A stretch of 64,000 nt of DNA, taken from contig NZ_VITN01000011.1 in the NCBI RefSeq assembly GCF_007828045.1, forward strand, positions 62,001-126,000. The letters are read 5' to 3'. Under the pieces are notes generated by a model. That model was not told the DNA's origin. It saw only the letters and a list, made by a program, of their open reading frames with translations, and did no database searches. This DNA comes from Nitrospirillum amazonense. Lineage in GTDB: Bacteria > Pseudomonadota > Alphaproteobacteria > Azospirillales > Azospirillaceae. A program made the position numbers and the translations under genes. Of the stretch, positions 45,107-55,331 are shown piece after piece. Positions within the stretch are counted from its first letter, which is position 1, and every line of letters begins with the position of its first letter.

Positions 45107-46564
45107 TTAGGACGCCTGGACCTGCCTGTCCGGGGCAACCCGTTCGGCAAGCGGTGGGGTCTCGGTCACGGAACAGCCAGGGAAGCGGTCACGGAAACGG
45201 GCCACGTCCGCCGGCTCCAGCGCCACCGTCAGGTGGGCGTTGTCGTCGTCGTCCTCACGCTCCGTCACCTCGCCCTTGGTATAGAGCCAGGCGATGGCGG
45301 CACCATCGCTGACCGGCACGCCAACCTTGACCACGTCGCGGCCCGCCACCATGCGGCGGTCCAGGACGTTGAACAGGCTTTCCAGCCCGTCGCCGGTCAG
45401 GGCCGACACAGCCACCAAGCCATCCGGCCGGCGGCTCTGGCGCACCAGGGTCTCGCGATCCAGAGGCGGCAGCTTGTCGATCTTGTTCAGGACCTCGACC
45501 ACCCGGGGATCGGTCTCCGCCTCGATACCCAGTTCAGCCAGCACCGTCTCCACGTCCCGCTTCTGCGCCTCGCTGTCCGGATGGGCGGCGTCGCGCACAT
45601 GCAGGATGATGTCGGCGGCCAGCACCTCCTCCAGGGTGGCACGGAACGCCTCAACCAGATGGTGCGGCAGGTCGGAGATAAAGCCCACCGTATCCGACAG
45701 GATGATCTTGCGGCCCGACGGCAGGACGATGGACCGCATGGTCGGGTCCAGCGTGGCGAACAGCAGGTCCTTGGCGAACACGTCCGCCCGCGCCATGCGG
45801 TTGAACAGCGTGGACTTGCCGGCATTGGTGTAGCCGACCAGCGCCACCACCGGATAAGGCACGCGCTCGCGCGCCTTGCGGTGCAGGCCGCGGGTGCGCC
45901 GCACCTCCTCCAGCTCCGCCTTCAGCTTGATGATGCGGTCGCCGATGAGGCGGCGGTCCATTTCCAGCTGGCTTTCGCCAGGGCCGCCCAGGAAGCCGAA
46001 GCCGCCGCGCTGGCGTTCCAGATGCGTCCAGGACCGCACCAGGCGCGAGCGCTGGTAGGTCAGCGCCGCCAGTTCCACCTGCAACTGGCCTTCACGGGTA
46101 CGCGCACGCGCCCCGAAAATCTCCAGAATCAGGCCGGTGCGGTCGATGACCTTGGTCTTGAGGTCGCGTTCCAGGTTGCGCTGTTGCACAGGCGACAGCG
46201 CATGATCGACCACGACCAGGCCGATGCCCAGCTCTGCAACACGCTTGGCCGCCTCTTCCAAGTAGCCGCCGCCCAGCAGGGTGGCAGGCTTGGGCCGCGT
46301 GACGCGCACGCACTCCGCCGCCACCACGTCCAACTCGATCGCGGCGGTCAGGCCAACGGCCTCTTCCAGCCGCGACTCCGGCGGACGCTTGTCGTCGAGT
46401 TCTTCGCGCAGGATGGGATGGATCACCAGGGCGCGCCGGGCGGATTTCTCCGCTGGCGCTGCCTCCGGCAACCCCTCTACGTTCAGGGGAGAAAGGAGGG
46501 CGGGCTCATCCGCCGGACGATCCGTCACAGCGCCGCCGTCCTTCCCGTCAACCGGCCGGGCCAC
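45107..46564 (-). CDS. hflX: GTPase HflX
   Basis: Protein of 485 residues with a 200-residue N-terminal HflX domain ([89 protein letters not shown]), a coiled-coil linker, and a GTPase domain with G1 [11 protein letters not shown]3 SDTVGFI and G4 NKID. HflX splits stalled 70S ribosomes, notably after heat stress. It follows hfq by 34 bp on the same strand, the conserved hfq-hflX pair. A C-terminal extra domain ([20 protein letters not shown]) is normal. Confidence 0.95.
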   Translation of the reverse strand: MARPVDGKDGGAVTDRPADEPALLSPLNVEGLPEAAPAEKSARRALVIHPILREELDDKRPPESRLEEAVGLTAAIELDVVAAECVRVTRPKPATLLGGGYLEEAAKRVAELGIGLVVVDHALSPVQQRNLERDLKTKVIDRTGLILEIFGARARTREGQLQVELAALTYQRSRLVRSWTHLERQRGGFGFLGGPGESQLEMDRRLIGDRIIKLKAELEEVRRTRGLHRKARERVPYPVVALVGYTNAGKSTLFNRMARADVFAKDLLFATLDPTMRSIVLPSGRKIILSDTVGFISDLPHHLVEAFRATLEEVLAADIILHVRDAAHPDSEAQKRDVETVLAELGIEAETDPRVVEVLNKIDKLPPLDRETLVRQSRRPDGLVAVSALTGDGLESLFNVLDRRMVAGRDVVKVGVPVSDGAAIAWLYTKGEVTEREDDDDNAHLTVALEPADVARFRDRFPGCSVTETPPLAERVAPDRQVQAS

Positions 46565-46598
46565 CCCATGACGGGGGGCCGCCGACTGTTTACGCTCA

Positions 46599-46847
46599 TC
46601 AATCGTGGTCGCCTTCCTTGGCCGATTCGAACAACTGGATGGGGTGGGCCGGCATCACGGTCGAAATCGCATGCTTGTAGACCAGTTGCGAATGGGCGTC
46701 GCGGCGCAACAGCACCGAGAAATTGTCGAACCAGGTGATGATGCCTTGCAGCTTCACGCCGTTGACGAGGAAGACCGTCACAGGGGTCTTGTTCTTCCGC
46801 ACGTGGTTCAGAAACACGTCCTGAACGTTTTGCGACTTTTCGGACAT
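46599..46847 (-). CDS. hfq: RNA chaperone Hfq
   Basis: Protein of 82 residues. Sm1 is seen as [25 protein letters not shown] and Sm2 as [13 protein letters not shown]; the FDNFS and YKHAIS residues form the proximal RNA-binding pore. The N-terminal [21 protein letters not shown] is canonical. It pairs small RNAs with mRNAs in a hexamer. The ntrX-dat-hfq-hflX order is typical of this bacterial group. Confidence 0.97.
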   Translation of the reverse strand: MSEKSQNVQDVFLNHVRKNKTPVTVFLVNGVKLQGIITWFDNFSVLLRRDAHSQLVYKHAISTVMPAHPIQLFESAKEGDHD

Positions 46848-46992
46848 TGCATGCCTCGCTCTTTATTGGGGCCCTCTATGGAGCGCCCGGGGTTGCCTTT
46901 CCGGCGGTTATGGAGCCGTGCGTGAAAGTGCCGGCGGCCCCGGGCACACCCCGGAGCGTCCGCCATCCTAGCACAGGAAGTGATATGGGGTG

Positions 46993-47694
46993 CTAGAGCC
47001 CATCCACCAAGGTGCAAAGTTCGTCACAGCCGGCAAAGCGGCGATGCGGCGGGTAAACACTCAGCGCGCCCTCCCCATGCGGGGTGGCCCCCACCATCAG
47101 GGGTAGGCAGCCCGTGCGATGCGCGACTTCCATGTCGACGTCGGCGTCCCCCACGAACCACACGTCCGGCCCCGGCGCCAATCCTGCCGGTTCCAGCGCC
47201 AGGTGCACCGGCGCCGGATGCGGCTTGTCGGCCTCGGCGTCACCGGCCCCCACCAGAGCGCCGCACCAGCGGTCCCAGCCCAGGGCCCGGGCCTCGGTGC
47301 GCAGGAAGCGGCCGGTCTTGTTGCTGACCACGCCGACATAAACGCCGCGCGCGGACAGCGCCTCCAGCAACTGGCCCGCCCCCGCCAGCGGGTCGAGGTA
47401 GTCCAGGTGGTGGGTTTCGAAATGGGCGTAGAAGATGTCCCGCGCCCGCTCCCACCCGTCGCCGAACAGCGCCGGGAAGGCGTCGCGCAGGCTCTGGCGC
47501 ACGCGGGTGTAGCTTTCCTCAAGCGTCCAGACGGGCATACCGAAGGCTTCCAGCGCCGCGTTGGTGGCGGCATGGACGCAACGCCAGTTGGTGATCAGGG
47601 TGTTGTCCCAGTCGAACAGCACGGCCTTGGGCAAGGCCAAGGCGGGGGCGGCCCAAATGGGGGCAGAAAGGATATCGCGCGCGGTCACGGTCAC
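46993..47694 (-). CDS. HAD-family phosphatase (phosphoglycolate-phosphatase-like)
   Basis: Protein of 233 residues with HAD motif I VLFDWDNTLI (two Asp, about residues 26-35), a helical cap, motif II in YVGVVSNKTGRFL, motif III Lys in ADKPHPAP and motif IV WFVGDADVDMEVAHRTG. This is the subfamily IA pattern of phosphoglycolate phosphatases. Its ATG overlaps the aminotransferase stop (ATGA), so it is the second gene of a two-gene unit. The natural substrate is not determined. Confidence 0.8.
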   Translation of the reverse strand: MTVTARDILSAPIWAAPALALPKAVLFDWDNTLITNWRCVHAATNAALEAFGMPVWTLEESYTRVRQSLRDAFPALFGDGWERARDIFYAHFETHHLDYLDPLAGAGQLLEALSARGVYVGVVSNKTGRFLRTEARALGWDRWCGALVGAGDAEADKPHPAPVHLALEPAGLAPGPDVWFVGDADVDMEVAHRTGCLPLMVGATPHGEGALSVYPPHRRFAGCDELCTLVDGL

Positions 47695-48563
47695 AGCTTG
47701 GTCACCACAGGGTCATCTACCCCCACATGCGCCAGATAGGCCTGGCGCAGACGCCGCCCCAGGGGACCCGGCACCCCATCGCCCACCGGCTTGCCGTCGA
47801 TGCGGGTGACCGGCACGCAGAAGGTACTGGCGCTGGAGATCAGGGCTTCCCGAGCAGCGTACGCTTCTTCCACCGTGAACGCCCGCTCCTCAAACGGGAT
47901 ACCCGCCGCCTCGGCCTCGGCCAGCAGCGACAGGCGGGTGATGCCGTTCAGGATGCGTGTGCTGGCCGCACGGGTGACCAGCACACCTTCCTGGGTGACG
48001 ATCCAGGCGTTGCTGGAGCAGCCCTCCGTCACCGTGCCGTCCGGATCGACCTGCCAGGCCTCGAAAGCGCCCGCCTCGGCCGCACGCTGCTTGCCCAGCA
48101 CCTGGGGCAGCAGCGCCACCGACTTGATGTCGCGCCGGGCCCAGCGGATGTCGGGGATGGTGATGACCGAGACGCCCTTTTCCAGCTGCGGCGGTGCGCT
48201 GAACTTGGTGGAACGGCAGGTGACCACCAGCGTCGGCGCCGGGTCCACCGGAAAGCGGAAGTCGCGCGGCGCCTCGCCCCGGGTGATCTGGACGTAAACC
48301 AGGCCGTTGCGCACCCGGTTGCGGCGCGCCACCTCGCGCATCACGAAGCGTAGGCTCACGGGGTGCATGGGCCATGGCAGATCCAGCTCGTTCAATGAGC
48401 GGGACAGGCGGGCCAGGTGGCCGTCTTCGTCGGCGAAGACACCATCGACCACCGACACCACCTCATAGACACCGTCGGCGAACTGGAAACCCCGGTCCTC
48501 GATATGGACATGGGCGCCGCCGTGGGCCACGTAGCGACCATTGACATAGGCTGTCCGCGGCAT
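47691..48563 (-). CDS. dat: D-amino-acid aminotransferase (class IV PLP enzyme)
   Basis: Protein of 290 residues of the BCAT-like class IV fold. It has the early VNGRYVAHGGAHVHIEDRGFQFADGVYEVVSV, QITRGEAPRDFRFP, the PLP Lys in DIRWARRDIKSVALLPQVLGKQRAAEAGAFEAWQVD (Lys about 148), and the Glu/phosphate region VTEGCSSNAWIVTQEGVLVT. Such enzymes make D-Glu or D-Ala for peptidoglycan, or act as branched-chain or ADC-lyase relatives. The ATG at 48563 has GGTGAGG upstream. Its position beside ntrX and hfq is conserved in related bacteria. Confidence 0.85.
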   Translation of the reverse strand: MPRTAYVNGRYVAHGGAHVHIEDRGFQFADGVYEVVSVVDGVFADEDGHLARLSRSLNELDLPWPMHPVSLRFVMREVARRNRVRNGLVYVQITRGEAPRDFRFPVDPAPTLVVTCRSTKFSAPPQLEKGVSVITIPDIRWARRDIKSVALLPQVLGKQRAAEAGAFEAWQVDPDGTVTEGCSSNAWIVTQEGVLVTRAASTRILNGITRLSLLAEAEAAGIPFEERAFTVEEAYAAREALISSASTFCVPVTRIDGKPVGDGVPGPLGRRLRQAYLAHVGVDDPVVTKL

Positions 48564-48590
48564 GGGATGAACCTCACCTTAAATCTTAGG

Positions 48591-48630
48591 AAGCGACAGA
48601 TATCACTGATATATCAGTTATTTGTCGCTT
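48591..48630 (-). terminator. AT-rich stem-loop at the end of ntrX
   Basis: AAGCGACA (48591-48598) pairs with TGTCGCTT (48623-48630), and inside it ACTGATATATCAGT (48605-48618) is a perfect 14-base palindrome. The outer stem runs into the ntrX stop codon. It is markedly AT-rich for this genome and probably terminates ntrX; it could also be a protein site for dat. Confidence 0.55.
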
Positions 48631-50032
48631 ATTCCTCACCCTTCCCCTCGCCCCGCTCATTGCCATGCACGCCCAAGGACTTCAGCTTGCGGTGCAGTGC
48701 CGAACGCTCCATGCCCACGAAGGACGCGGTGCGGGAGATGTTGCCGCCGAAGCGGGTGACCTGGGCCAGCAGGTATTCGCGCTCGAACACCTCGCGGGCG
48801 TCGCGCAGCGGCAGGGACATGATCTCCCCGCCCTTTTCCCAGCGCAGCACCGTCGGGGTGATGGAGCCGATCTCCGGCGGCAGCATGTCGGCACGGATGG
48901 GCTCATCCGGGTCGCCCGGCACCATGATTAACAGCCAGTCCATGACGTTGCGCAGCTGGCGCACGTTGCCCGGCCATTCATAGGCCTGCAGGGCCGCCAT
49001 GGCGTCCTCGCCCAGGACACGCTGCGGCAGACCCGACGCGGTGGCGGAGCGCTGCAGGAAATAGCGCGCCAGCAAGGGGATGTCCTCCCGCCGTTCCCGC
49101 AGCGACGGCACCTTCAGCGGCACCACCGCCAGGCGGTAGTACAGGTCCTGGCGAAACTGCCCCGCCTCGATCTCGGCCGCCAGGTCGCGGTTGGTGCTGG
49201 CGATGACGCGGACGTCCACCTCCACCCGGGTGCTGCCGCCCACGCGCTCGAACGTCTGTTCCTGCAGCACGCGCACGATCTTGCCCTGGGTTTCCAGCGG
49301 CATGTCCGCCACCTCGTCCAGGAACAGGGTGCCGCCGTGCGCCTGCTCGAAGGTGCCGACCTTGCGGCCCGCCCCGTCGATGGGATGCTCCGTCCCGAAC
49401 AGCTCCACCTCCAGCCGGTCGGGCCGCATGGTGGCGCAGTTCAGCGCCACGAAGGGGCCATCGGCGCGGCGGGAGTGTTCATGGATGATGCGGGCCACGA
49501 TCTCCTTGCCGCTGCCCGGCGGCCCGCTGACCAGGACACGGCTGCCCGTGGGCGCCACCTTGTCCAGCGACTGGCGCAGCTGGTTGATCATCAGCGACCG
49601 GCCGATCAGCTCCACCTCGCCGCCGGCGCGCAGGCGCAGCTCGCGGTTTTCACGACGCAGGCGGGCGGCCTCGATGGCGCGCTCCACCAGCAGCAGCAGG
49701 CGGTCGGACTTGAACGGCTTCTCGATGAAGTCGTAGGCGCCCTTCTTCAAGGCCGCCACCGCCGTCTCGATGGTGCCGTGGCCGCTGATCATGACCACCG
49801 GCACGTCGGGATGATCACGCTTCATCTCATCCAGGATCTGCAGGCCGTCCAGGCGGCTGCCCTGCAGCCAGATGTCCAGGATGATCAGGCTGGGCCGGCG
49901 GGCGGCGACCGCGGCCAGCGCCTGGTCGGCGTCCGCCGCCTCGCGGGTTTTCATGCCTTCGTCTTCCAGGATGCCGGAGATCAGCATCCGGATGTCGGCC
50001 TCGTCATCGACGATCAGAATATCATGCGCCAT
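48629..50032 (-). CDS. ntrX: Response regulator NtrX (sigma-54 activator-like)
   Basis: Protein of 467 residues: receiver domain (ILIVDDEADIRMLISGIL, phosphorylated Asp in LIILDIWLQGSRLDG, about residue 54), AAA+ domain with Walker A SGPPGSGKEIVARIIHE and Walker B GTLFLDEVADMP, and a Fis-like helix-turn-helix (RFGGNISRTASFVGMERSALHRKLKSLGVH). The GAFTGA loop that contacts sigma-54 is absent: after ELFGTEHPIDGAGRK the sequence goes straight on. This is known for alphaproteobacterial NtrX and suggests it does not act as a usual sigma-54 activator. It partners NtrY, 17 bp upstream. Confidence 0.94.
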   Translation of the reverse strand: MAHDILIVDDEADIRMLISGILEDEGMKTREAADADQALAAVAARRPSLIILDIWLQGSRLDGLQILDEMKRDHPDVPVVMISGHGTIETAVAALKKGAYDFIEKPFKSDRLLLLVERAIEAARLRRENRELRLRAGGEVELIGRSLMINQLRQSLDKVAPTGSRVLVSGPPGSGKEIVARIIHEHSRRADGPFVALNCATMRPDRLEVELFGTEHPIDGAGRKVGTFEQAHGGTLFLDEVADMPLETQGKIVRVLQEQTFERVGGSTRVEVDVRVIASTNRDLAAEIEAGQFRQDLYYRLAVVPLKVPSLRERREDIPLLARYFLQRSATASGLPQRVLGEDAMAALQAYEWPGNVRQLRNVMDWLLIMVPGDPDEPIRADMLPPEIGSITPTVLRWEKGGEIMSLPLRDAREVFEREYLLAQVTRFGGNISRTASFVGMERSALHRKLKSLGVHGNERGEGKGEE

Positions 50033-50049
50033 GAGTCAACGCCTTTGGG

Positions 50050-52413
50050 TCAAACGCCTTTGGAGGCACTGGTCCCGGCCACCAGGACCGGGGCCAGGAC
50101 CGGGGTGGCGGCCGTTTCCGCGTCCTGCGGCGCCGCCGCTTGCACAAGCGGTAGGATCAGGGTGACGCGGGCGCCGCCACCGGGGTTGTCGTCCAGCCCC
50201 AGGGTGCCGCCGTGGTCTTCCAGGATCTTCTTCACGATGGCCAGGCCCAGGCCGGTGCCCTTGGCCCGGGTGGTGACATAGGGTTCCGTCAGCCGGTCCC
50301 GGCCCTCGCTGGGCAGCCCCCTGCCGTTGTCGGCGATGGTCAGGACGATGTGGTCGTCCAAGGCCTCTACCCTCAGCGAGATATGGCCCGGCGGGGAGTC
50401 GTGGCCGCCAGCCGCGTCCTCCTCCATCCGTCCCTCGATGGCCTCAACCGCGTTCTTCAGCAGGTTGGTCAGGGCCTGGGAGATCTGGCGGCCGTCGCAC
50501 TCCACCTCCACCTTCTCTGGCGGCAGGATGCTATCGAACTTGATGCCGGACTGGGCGGTGGCCTGCAGGAACACGGCCTGACGACACAGCTCCTGGATGT
50601 TCTGCAGCTTCATCACCGGCGTGGGCATGCGGGCGAAGGCGGAGAACTCGTCCACCATGCGGCCGATGTCGTCCACGTGGCGGACGATGGTGTCGGTCAT
50701 GGCCTTGAAGGTTTCCGGATCGCTCTGGATTTCCTTCAGGTACTTGCGCCGCAGGCGCTCGGCCGACAGCTGGATGGGGGTCAGCGGGTTCTTGATCTCA
50801 TGCGCGATGCGGCGGGCAACATCGGCCCAGGCAGCCTTGCGCTGCGCCGACAAGAGTTCCGACACGTCGTCGAAGGTGATGACGAAGCCGCGGATGCCGT
50901 GGCCGCTGGTGTCCGCCGCCACCCGCACCAGCAGGGTACGCTGGGTGTTGCCCCGGCGGATCTGCACCTGGCCCTCCACCAGGCGCGACGGGCGCCGGCG
51001 GATGGCGGACATGAGATCTTCCAGCTCCGGCACCACGGCCAGGATATCGCGCCCCGTCATCTCGTGCACGTCGGGGATGTCCAGCAGTTGGGCCGCCGAT
51101 TGGTTGGGCAGGTTGATGAAGCCCTGCTCGTCCAAGCCGATGACGCCGGCCGACACACCGGCCAGCACCGCCTCGGTGAAACGGCGGCGCAGGTCCAACT
51201 GGCGGTTGGCCTCCACCAGGTCGCTCCGCTGCGACGACAACTGGCTGGTCATGCGGTTGAAGGCGCGGCTGAGCGAGGTCAGCTCATCCTCCGGTCCCGG
51301 CAGGGTTTCCGGCACGCGCGCCGTCAGGTCGCCGGTGCGGATGCGCTCCGCCGCGATGATCAGCGCGCTGATGGGCGTGATGAGGGTGTTGGCGAAGTTC
51401 AGGCCGGCCCAGATGGCCACCAGCAGCAGCAGCAGCGAGACGATGATGAAGATCAGCGTCATCTTGGTCTGCAGGCCGAAACGCTGGCCTTCCAGCTCGG
51501 TATATTCGCGCACCGCCGTCTGGGCGGCGTTCAGGTGCTCCATCACCTTGGCTTCCACCGGGCGGCCCAGCAGCAGGAAAATGTCGAAGTCCGGGTCCAG
51601 ACGGATCAGGGCGGTGACGCGCTTCTCCTTCTCATTGAATTCGAAGTCCACCTCGCCCTTGCGAGCCCGCTCCAGCCGTTCCTTGGGCATGACGTCGGGC
51701 TGGAAGACCGAGCCCAAGGTATAGCTGCCGTACTGCCGGTTCTGGCCGTCGAAGATCACCGCCTCGGTAAAAGAGCGCTGGAAGGACTCGTTGCGCAGGA
51801 AGGCGTAGATGAACAGCGGGTCCAGCGTGACCAGCGGCCCCTGGCGCGCCGCCAGCAGGTCGTTCGCCACCCAGGAGGCGTCGTTGCGAATGGCGATCTG
51901 GTGTTCGTCCAGATAGGCCTGGGCCACCACCAGGCTTTCATTCACCGCCGTCCGCACCCGGTCGCTGAACCAGGACTGCAGGCCCAGGTAAAAGAAAAAG
52001 GCGGAGAAGGCGGCCATGACGATGGCGGGCAGCACCGCCAGCAGGCTGAACACCGCCACCAACCGCACGTGCAGCCGCGACCCGGCCAGGCCCCGGCGCC
52101 GCTCGATCCACAGGCCGACGATGCGCCGGGCCATGAGCGCCAGCAGCAGCAGCAGCAGCGCGCCATCCAGCGTCAGCAGCAGGCTGACCGTGTTGGGGCT
52201 GTTGCCGAAGGGCGGCTGCTGAGTCAGCGCCGCGTATGTCGCGAAGCCCGACAGCACGGCGGCGAAGGCCAAGGCCACCGCCAGCTTGTTGCCTAGGCCC
52301 AGGCGGGCCGACCAGACGGATAGGCGCCGCCACCAGCTGTCGCTTTTGGGAGGGACTTGCGGCGGAACCGGGGGGCTGGGCGGCGTGATCAGCGCCGGAG
52401 GAACCTCGGTCAT
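50050..52413 (-). CDS. ntrY: Nitrogen-regulation sensor kinase NtrY
   Basis: Membrane kinase of 787 residues. Several hydrophobic spans (about 45-65, 85-105, 120-145 and a later 320-345) flank a periplasmic sensing region; then HAMP (ALIIAAERIRTGDLTARVPETLPGPEDELTSLSRAFNRMTSQL), PAS, HisKA with ADVARRIAHEIKNPLTPIQLSAERLRRKY (His about 580) and HATPase with LTNLLKNAVEAIE, IADNGRGLP, GTGLGLAIV. It phosphorylates NtrX in response to nitrogen or redox state. The ATG at 52413 is chosen because the longer frame adds an Arg/Pro-rich stretch of intergenic appearance. Confidence 0.93.
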   Translation of the reverse strand: MTEVPPALITPPSPPVPPQVPPKSDSWWRRLSVWSARLGLGNKLAVALAFAAVLSGFATYAALTQQPPFGNSPNTVSLLLTLDGALLLLLLALMARRIVGLWIERRRGLAGSRLHVRLVAVFSLLAVLPAIVMAAFSAFFFYLGLQSWFSDRVRTAVNESLVVAQAYLDEHQIAIRNDASWVANDLLAARQGPLVTLDPLFIYAFLRNESFQRSFTEAVIFDGQNRQYGSYTLGSVFQPDVMPKERLERARKGEVDFEFNEKEKRVTALIRLDPDFDIFLLLGRPVEAKVMEHLNAAQTAVREYTELEGQRFGLQTKMTLIFIIVSLLLLLVAIWAGLNFANTLITPISALIIAAERIRTGDLTARVPETLPGPEDELTSLSRAFNRMTSQLSSQRSDLVEANRQLDLRRRFTEAVLAGVSAGVIGLDEQGFINLPNQSAAQLLDIPDVHEMTGRDILAVVPELEDLMSAIRRRPSRLVEGQVQIRRGNTQRTLLVRVAADTSGHGIRGFVITFDDVSELLSAQRKAAWADVARRIAHEIKNPLTPIQLSAERLRRKYLKEIQSDPETFKAMTDTIVRHVDDIGRMVDEFSAFARMPTPVMKLQNIQELCRQAVFLQATAQSGIKFDSILPPEKVEVECDGRQISQALTNLLKNAVEAIEGRMEEDAAGGHDSPPGHISLRVEALDDHIVLTIADNGRGLPSEGRDRLTEPYVTTRAKGTGLGLAIVKKILEDHGGTLGLDDNPGGGARVTLILPLVQAAAPQDAETAATPVLAPVLVAGTSASKGV

Positions 52414-52748
52414 GGCAAAGACGTCCGGACCACCGCCGCCCCGGACACCGTCAGAGGCATGATGATCAGGGCCGGCGCCAGGATGGGCGTCGCTGCGATG
52501 GGGGGTGAGACCGCATAAAAGGCGAAACGAAGCACGGTTCCTGCCAGGCCGGTGGTTTGCACGGCGCAAACGCCACCCCCGGCGCGGAGGTGGTGCGGAC
52601 AACATCCGTCAGACGACGCCCGTTCGGCCAAAGCCGGAGGGACATCGCCCGGCAGGGCTGATGTTGCCCAGGCGCCCACCTCTGTTACCAGAATGCCACG
52701 CGCGTTTCCAGCCGTCCGTCTTACGCCCGTTGGTAGAAGTATCCCCTG
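52414..52748. other. ntrC-ntrY intergenic region (335 bp)
   Basis: The gap between the ntrC stop and the chosen ntrY start. A longer in-frame reading of ntrY reaches 52605 but is Arg/Pro-rich and unlike a protein. The length suggests a separate ntrYX promoter. I find no clear sigma-54 or NtrC box by eye. Confidence 0.4.
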
Positions 52749-54203
52749 TTACTTCAGGCCACGGACCACCTGGATGTCCAGGTCGCGGATCTTCTTGCGC
52801 AGGGTATTGCGGTTCAGGCCCAGCATATGCGCGGCCTTGATCTGGTTGCCCCGGGTGGCGATCAGCGACAGGGACAACAGGGGCCGTTCCACCTCGCGCA
52901 GCACGCGATCATACAGGCCGGCGGCCGGCACGCCGTCCTTATGGGCGGCGAAATAGTCCTTCAGGTGCCGCTCCACCGCGGCCCCCAGGCCTTCGTTCTG
53001 CGGCTCCTCCGCCGGGGCGGCGGCGGGCGCGAAGTCCGCCAGCTCCTGCTCGATGACATCGATGGTGATGACTTCCTGGGTGTACAGCGCGGCGAGACGC
53101 CGCACCATGTTCTCCAGCTCACGCACGTTGCCGGGCCAGCGATGGCGGCGCAGGCGGTCCAGGGCGGCGTTGTCCATGCTTTTCAACGGCAGGCCCTGCT
53201 GGTTCACCAGACCGAAGAAGTGGCGGACCAGCGCCGGGATGTCCTCCGTCCGCTCCCGCAGCGGCGGCAGGCGGATGGGCACCACGTTCAGGCGATAGAA
53301 CAGATCTTCGCGGAACTGGCCCTGGCGGATCAGGGTGCGCAGGTCGCGGTGGGTGGCGGCGACGATGCGCACGTCGGTCTTGATGGGGGTGCGGCCGCCG
53401 ACCGTGGTGTACTCCCCCTCCTGCAGCACGCGCAGCAGGCGGGTCTGGGCGTCCAGCGGCATGTCGCCGATCTCATCCAGGAACAGGGTGCCGCCCTGCG
53501 CCTGCTCGAACCGGCCGGTGGACCGCACGGTGGCGCCGGTGAAGGCCCCCTTCTCATGGCCGAACAGCTCGGACTCGATCAGTTCGCGGGGGATGGCGGC
53601 CATGTTGACCGCCAGGAAGGGGCCGTTGCGCCGTTTGCCGTAATCGTGCAGGGCGCGCGCCACCAGCTCCTTGCCGGTGCCCGACTCGCCGGTGATCATC
53701 ACCGTCAGATCCGTGCCCATCAGGCGGGCCAGGACACGGTAGATCTCCTGCATGGCCGCCGACCGGCCGATAAGGGGCAGCGCCTCCTCCTCGGCTTGCG
53801 CCGCCGCGGCGCCGGCGGCGGCCGGCGGGGCCGGCTGGGGCGTGGACAGGGCGCGTTCCACCATGCCCATCAGATCCTTCAGGTCGAAGGGCTTGGGCAG
53901 ATAGTCGAAGGCGCCGCGCTCCGCCGCCTTCACGGCGGTCAGCAGCGTGTTCTGCGCGCTCATGACGATGACGCGCAGCTCAGGACGCAGCTTCTTGATG
54001 CGCGGCAGCAGGTCCAGGCCGTTCTCATCCGGCATCACCACGTCGGTGATGACCAGATCCCCCTCCCCATCCTGGACCCAGCGCCACAAGGTCGCGGCAT
54101 TGCCGGTGACCCGCACGTCATGGCCCAGGCGCAGCAGGGCCTGGTTCAGAACGGTGCGGATGGCCCTGTCGTCGTCAGCGACAAGGATGGTGGATGGACC
54201 CAT
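52749..54203 (-). CDS. ntrC: Nitrogen regulatory protein NtrC
   Basis: Protein of 484 residues: receiver ([18 protein letters not shown], Asp in [17 protein letters not shown] about residue 54), AAA+ domain with Walker [17 protein letters not shown], an intact GAFTGA loop ([17 protein letters not shown]), Walker [21 protein letters not shown], and a C-terminal Fis helix-turn-helix ([24 protein letters not shown]). It activates sigma-54 promoters under nitrogen limitation. ntrB lies three bases upstream and supplies its phosphate. Confidence 0.97.
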   Translation of the reverse strand: MGPSTILVADDDRAIRTVLNQALLRLGHDVRVTGNAATLWRWVQDGEGDLVITDVVMPDENGLDLLPRIKKLRPELRVIVMSAQNTLLTAVKAAERGAFDYLPKPFDLKDLMGMVERALSTPQPAPPAAAGAAAAQAEEEALPLIGRSAAMQEIYRVLARLMGTDLTVMITGESGTGKELVARALHDYGKRRNGPFLAVNMAAIPRELIESELFGHEKGAFTGATVRSTGRFEQAQGGTLFLDEIGDMPLDAQTRLLRVLQEGEYTTVGGRTPIKTDVRIVAATHRDLRTLIRQGQFREDLFYRLNVVPIRLPPLRERTEDIPALVRHFFGLVNQQGLPLKSMDNAALDRLRRHRWPGNVRELENMVRRLAALYTQEVITIDVIEQELADFAPAAAPAEEPQNEGLGAAVERHLKDYFAAHKDGVPAAGLYDRVLREVERPLLSLSLIATRGNQIKAAHMLGLNRNTLRKKIRDLDIQVVRGLK

Positions 54204-54206
54204 GGA

Positions 54207-55331
54207 TTAAACGCCCCCCTCTGACGCCGTCCGCCCAGGGGCGACCGGCAGCGACACCTTGAAAATCGTGCGACGCGGCACGCTGTCGAAATCGATGACC
54301 CCGCCATGGTCGCCGATGATCTTGGCGACCAGCGCCAAGCCCAGGCCGGTCCCGTTCATCTTCGTGGTGACGAAGGGGTCGAACAGGTTGGCCCGCAGGT
54401 CCTCCGGAATGCCGTCGCCATTGTCCTGCACGCTGATCAGCAGCGGCAGGTGCACCCGGCTGTCGGACCCCGGCACCGCCAGGCGCACCCCATGCTGGTA
54501 GGCGGTGGACAGGACGATTTCCCCACCCTTTTCCGGGCAGGCCTCGGCCGCGTTCTTCACCAGGTTCAGGAAGACCTGGATCAGCTGGTCGCGGTTGCCC
54601 AGCACCGGCGGCAGCGACGGGTCGTAGCGCTCGACGAAGCGGATGGTGCGGCCGAAGCCGCTTTGCGCCACGCGGCGCACGTGCTCCAGCACGCCATGGA
54701 TGTTCACGGCCGTCTTTTCCAGCGGCCGGCCGTCGGTGAAGACCTCCATGCGGTCCACGAGGGCCACGATGCGGTCGGCCTCATCACAGATGAGGCGGGT
54801 CAGCATGCGGTCCCCCTCCGACGCGTTCTCTTCCAACAGCTGGGCCGCCCCCCGAATGCCGGACAGCGGATTCTTCACCTCGTGCGCCAGCATGGCCGCC
54901 ATGGCGACGACGGACCGGGCGGCCCCCCGGTGGGTCAGCTGGTTGTCGATCTTGCGGGCGATGGACCGCTCATGCAGCGACAGCACCACCAGGTCCGGCG
55001 GATCGGACAAGGGGGCCGCCTTGGCGGTCAGGAAATGCAGGCCGATGCGCGGCGTCTCCAGCATGATGCTGTAGTCCGACACGCTGCCGCCCGTCATCCG
55101 CGCCTGGTCGATCAGGGAGTGGACGGGGCTGTCGCCCGGGATCAGCGTGTCCAGCTGGCTGCCCACCAGCAGGGCGGCGCTGGCGTCGAAGAATTCCTCC
55201 GCCTGCAGGTTGGCGAAATGGATGCGGCGCTGCCGGTCGATGACCAGAATGGGTTCCGGCAGGGCGGACAGGATGGCCGTGGGATCGACCATGCCGTTCG
55301 CCGGGGCAGGCAGGGCCGCCGTCCGCCCCAT
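54207..55331 (-). CDS. ntrB: Nitrogen sensor kinase/phosphatase NtrB
   Basis: Soluble kinase of 374 residues: PAS domain ([41 protein letters not shown]), HisKA with [24 protein letters not shown] (His about 146), and HATPase motifs [39 protein letters not shown] and [18 protein letters not shown]. With PII it sets NtrC phosphorylation. Its start codon overlaps the dusB stop, so the two are coupled. Confidence 0.96.
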   Translation of the reverse strand: MGRTAALPAPANGMVDPTAILSALPEPILVIDRQRRIHFANLQAEEFFDASAALLVGSQLDTLIPGDSPVHSLIDQARMTGGSVSDYSIMLETPRIGLHFLTAKAAPLSDPPDLVVLSLHERSIARKIDNQLTHRGAARSVVAMAAMLAHEVKNPLSGIRGAAQLLEENASEGDRMLTRLICDEADRIVALVDRMEVFTDGRPLEKTAVNIHGVLEHVRRVAQSGFGRTIRFVERYDPSLPPVLGNRDQLIQVFLNLVKNAAEACPEKGGEIVLSTAYQHGVRLAVPGSDSRVHLPLLISVQDNGDGIPEDLRANLFDPFVTTKMNGTGLGLALVAKIIGDHGGVIDFDSVPRRTIFKVSLPVAPGRTASEGGV

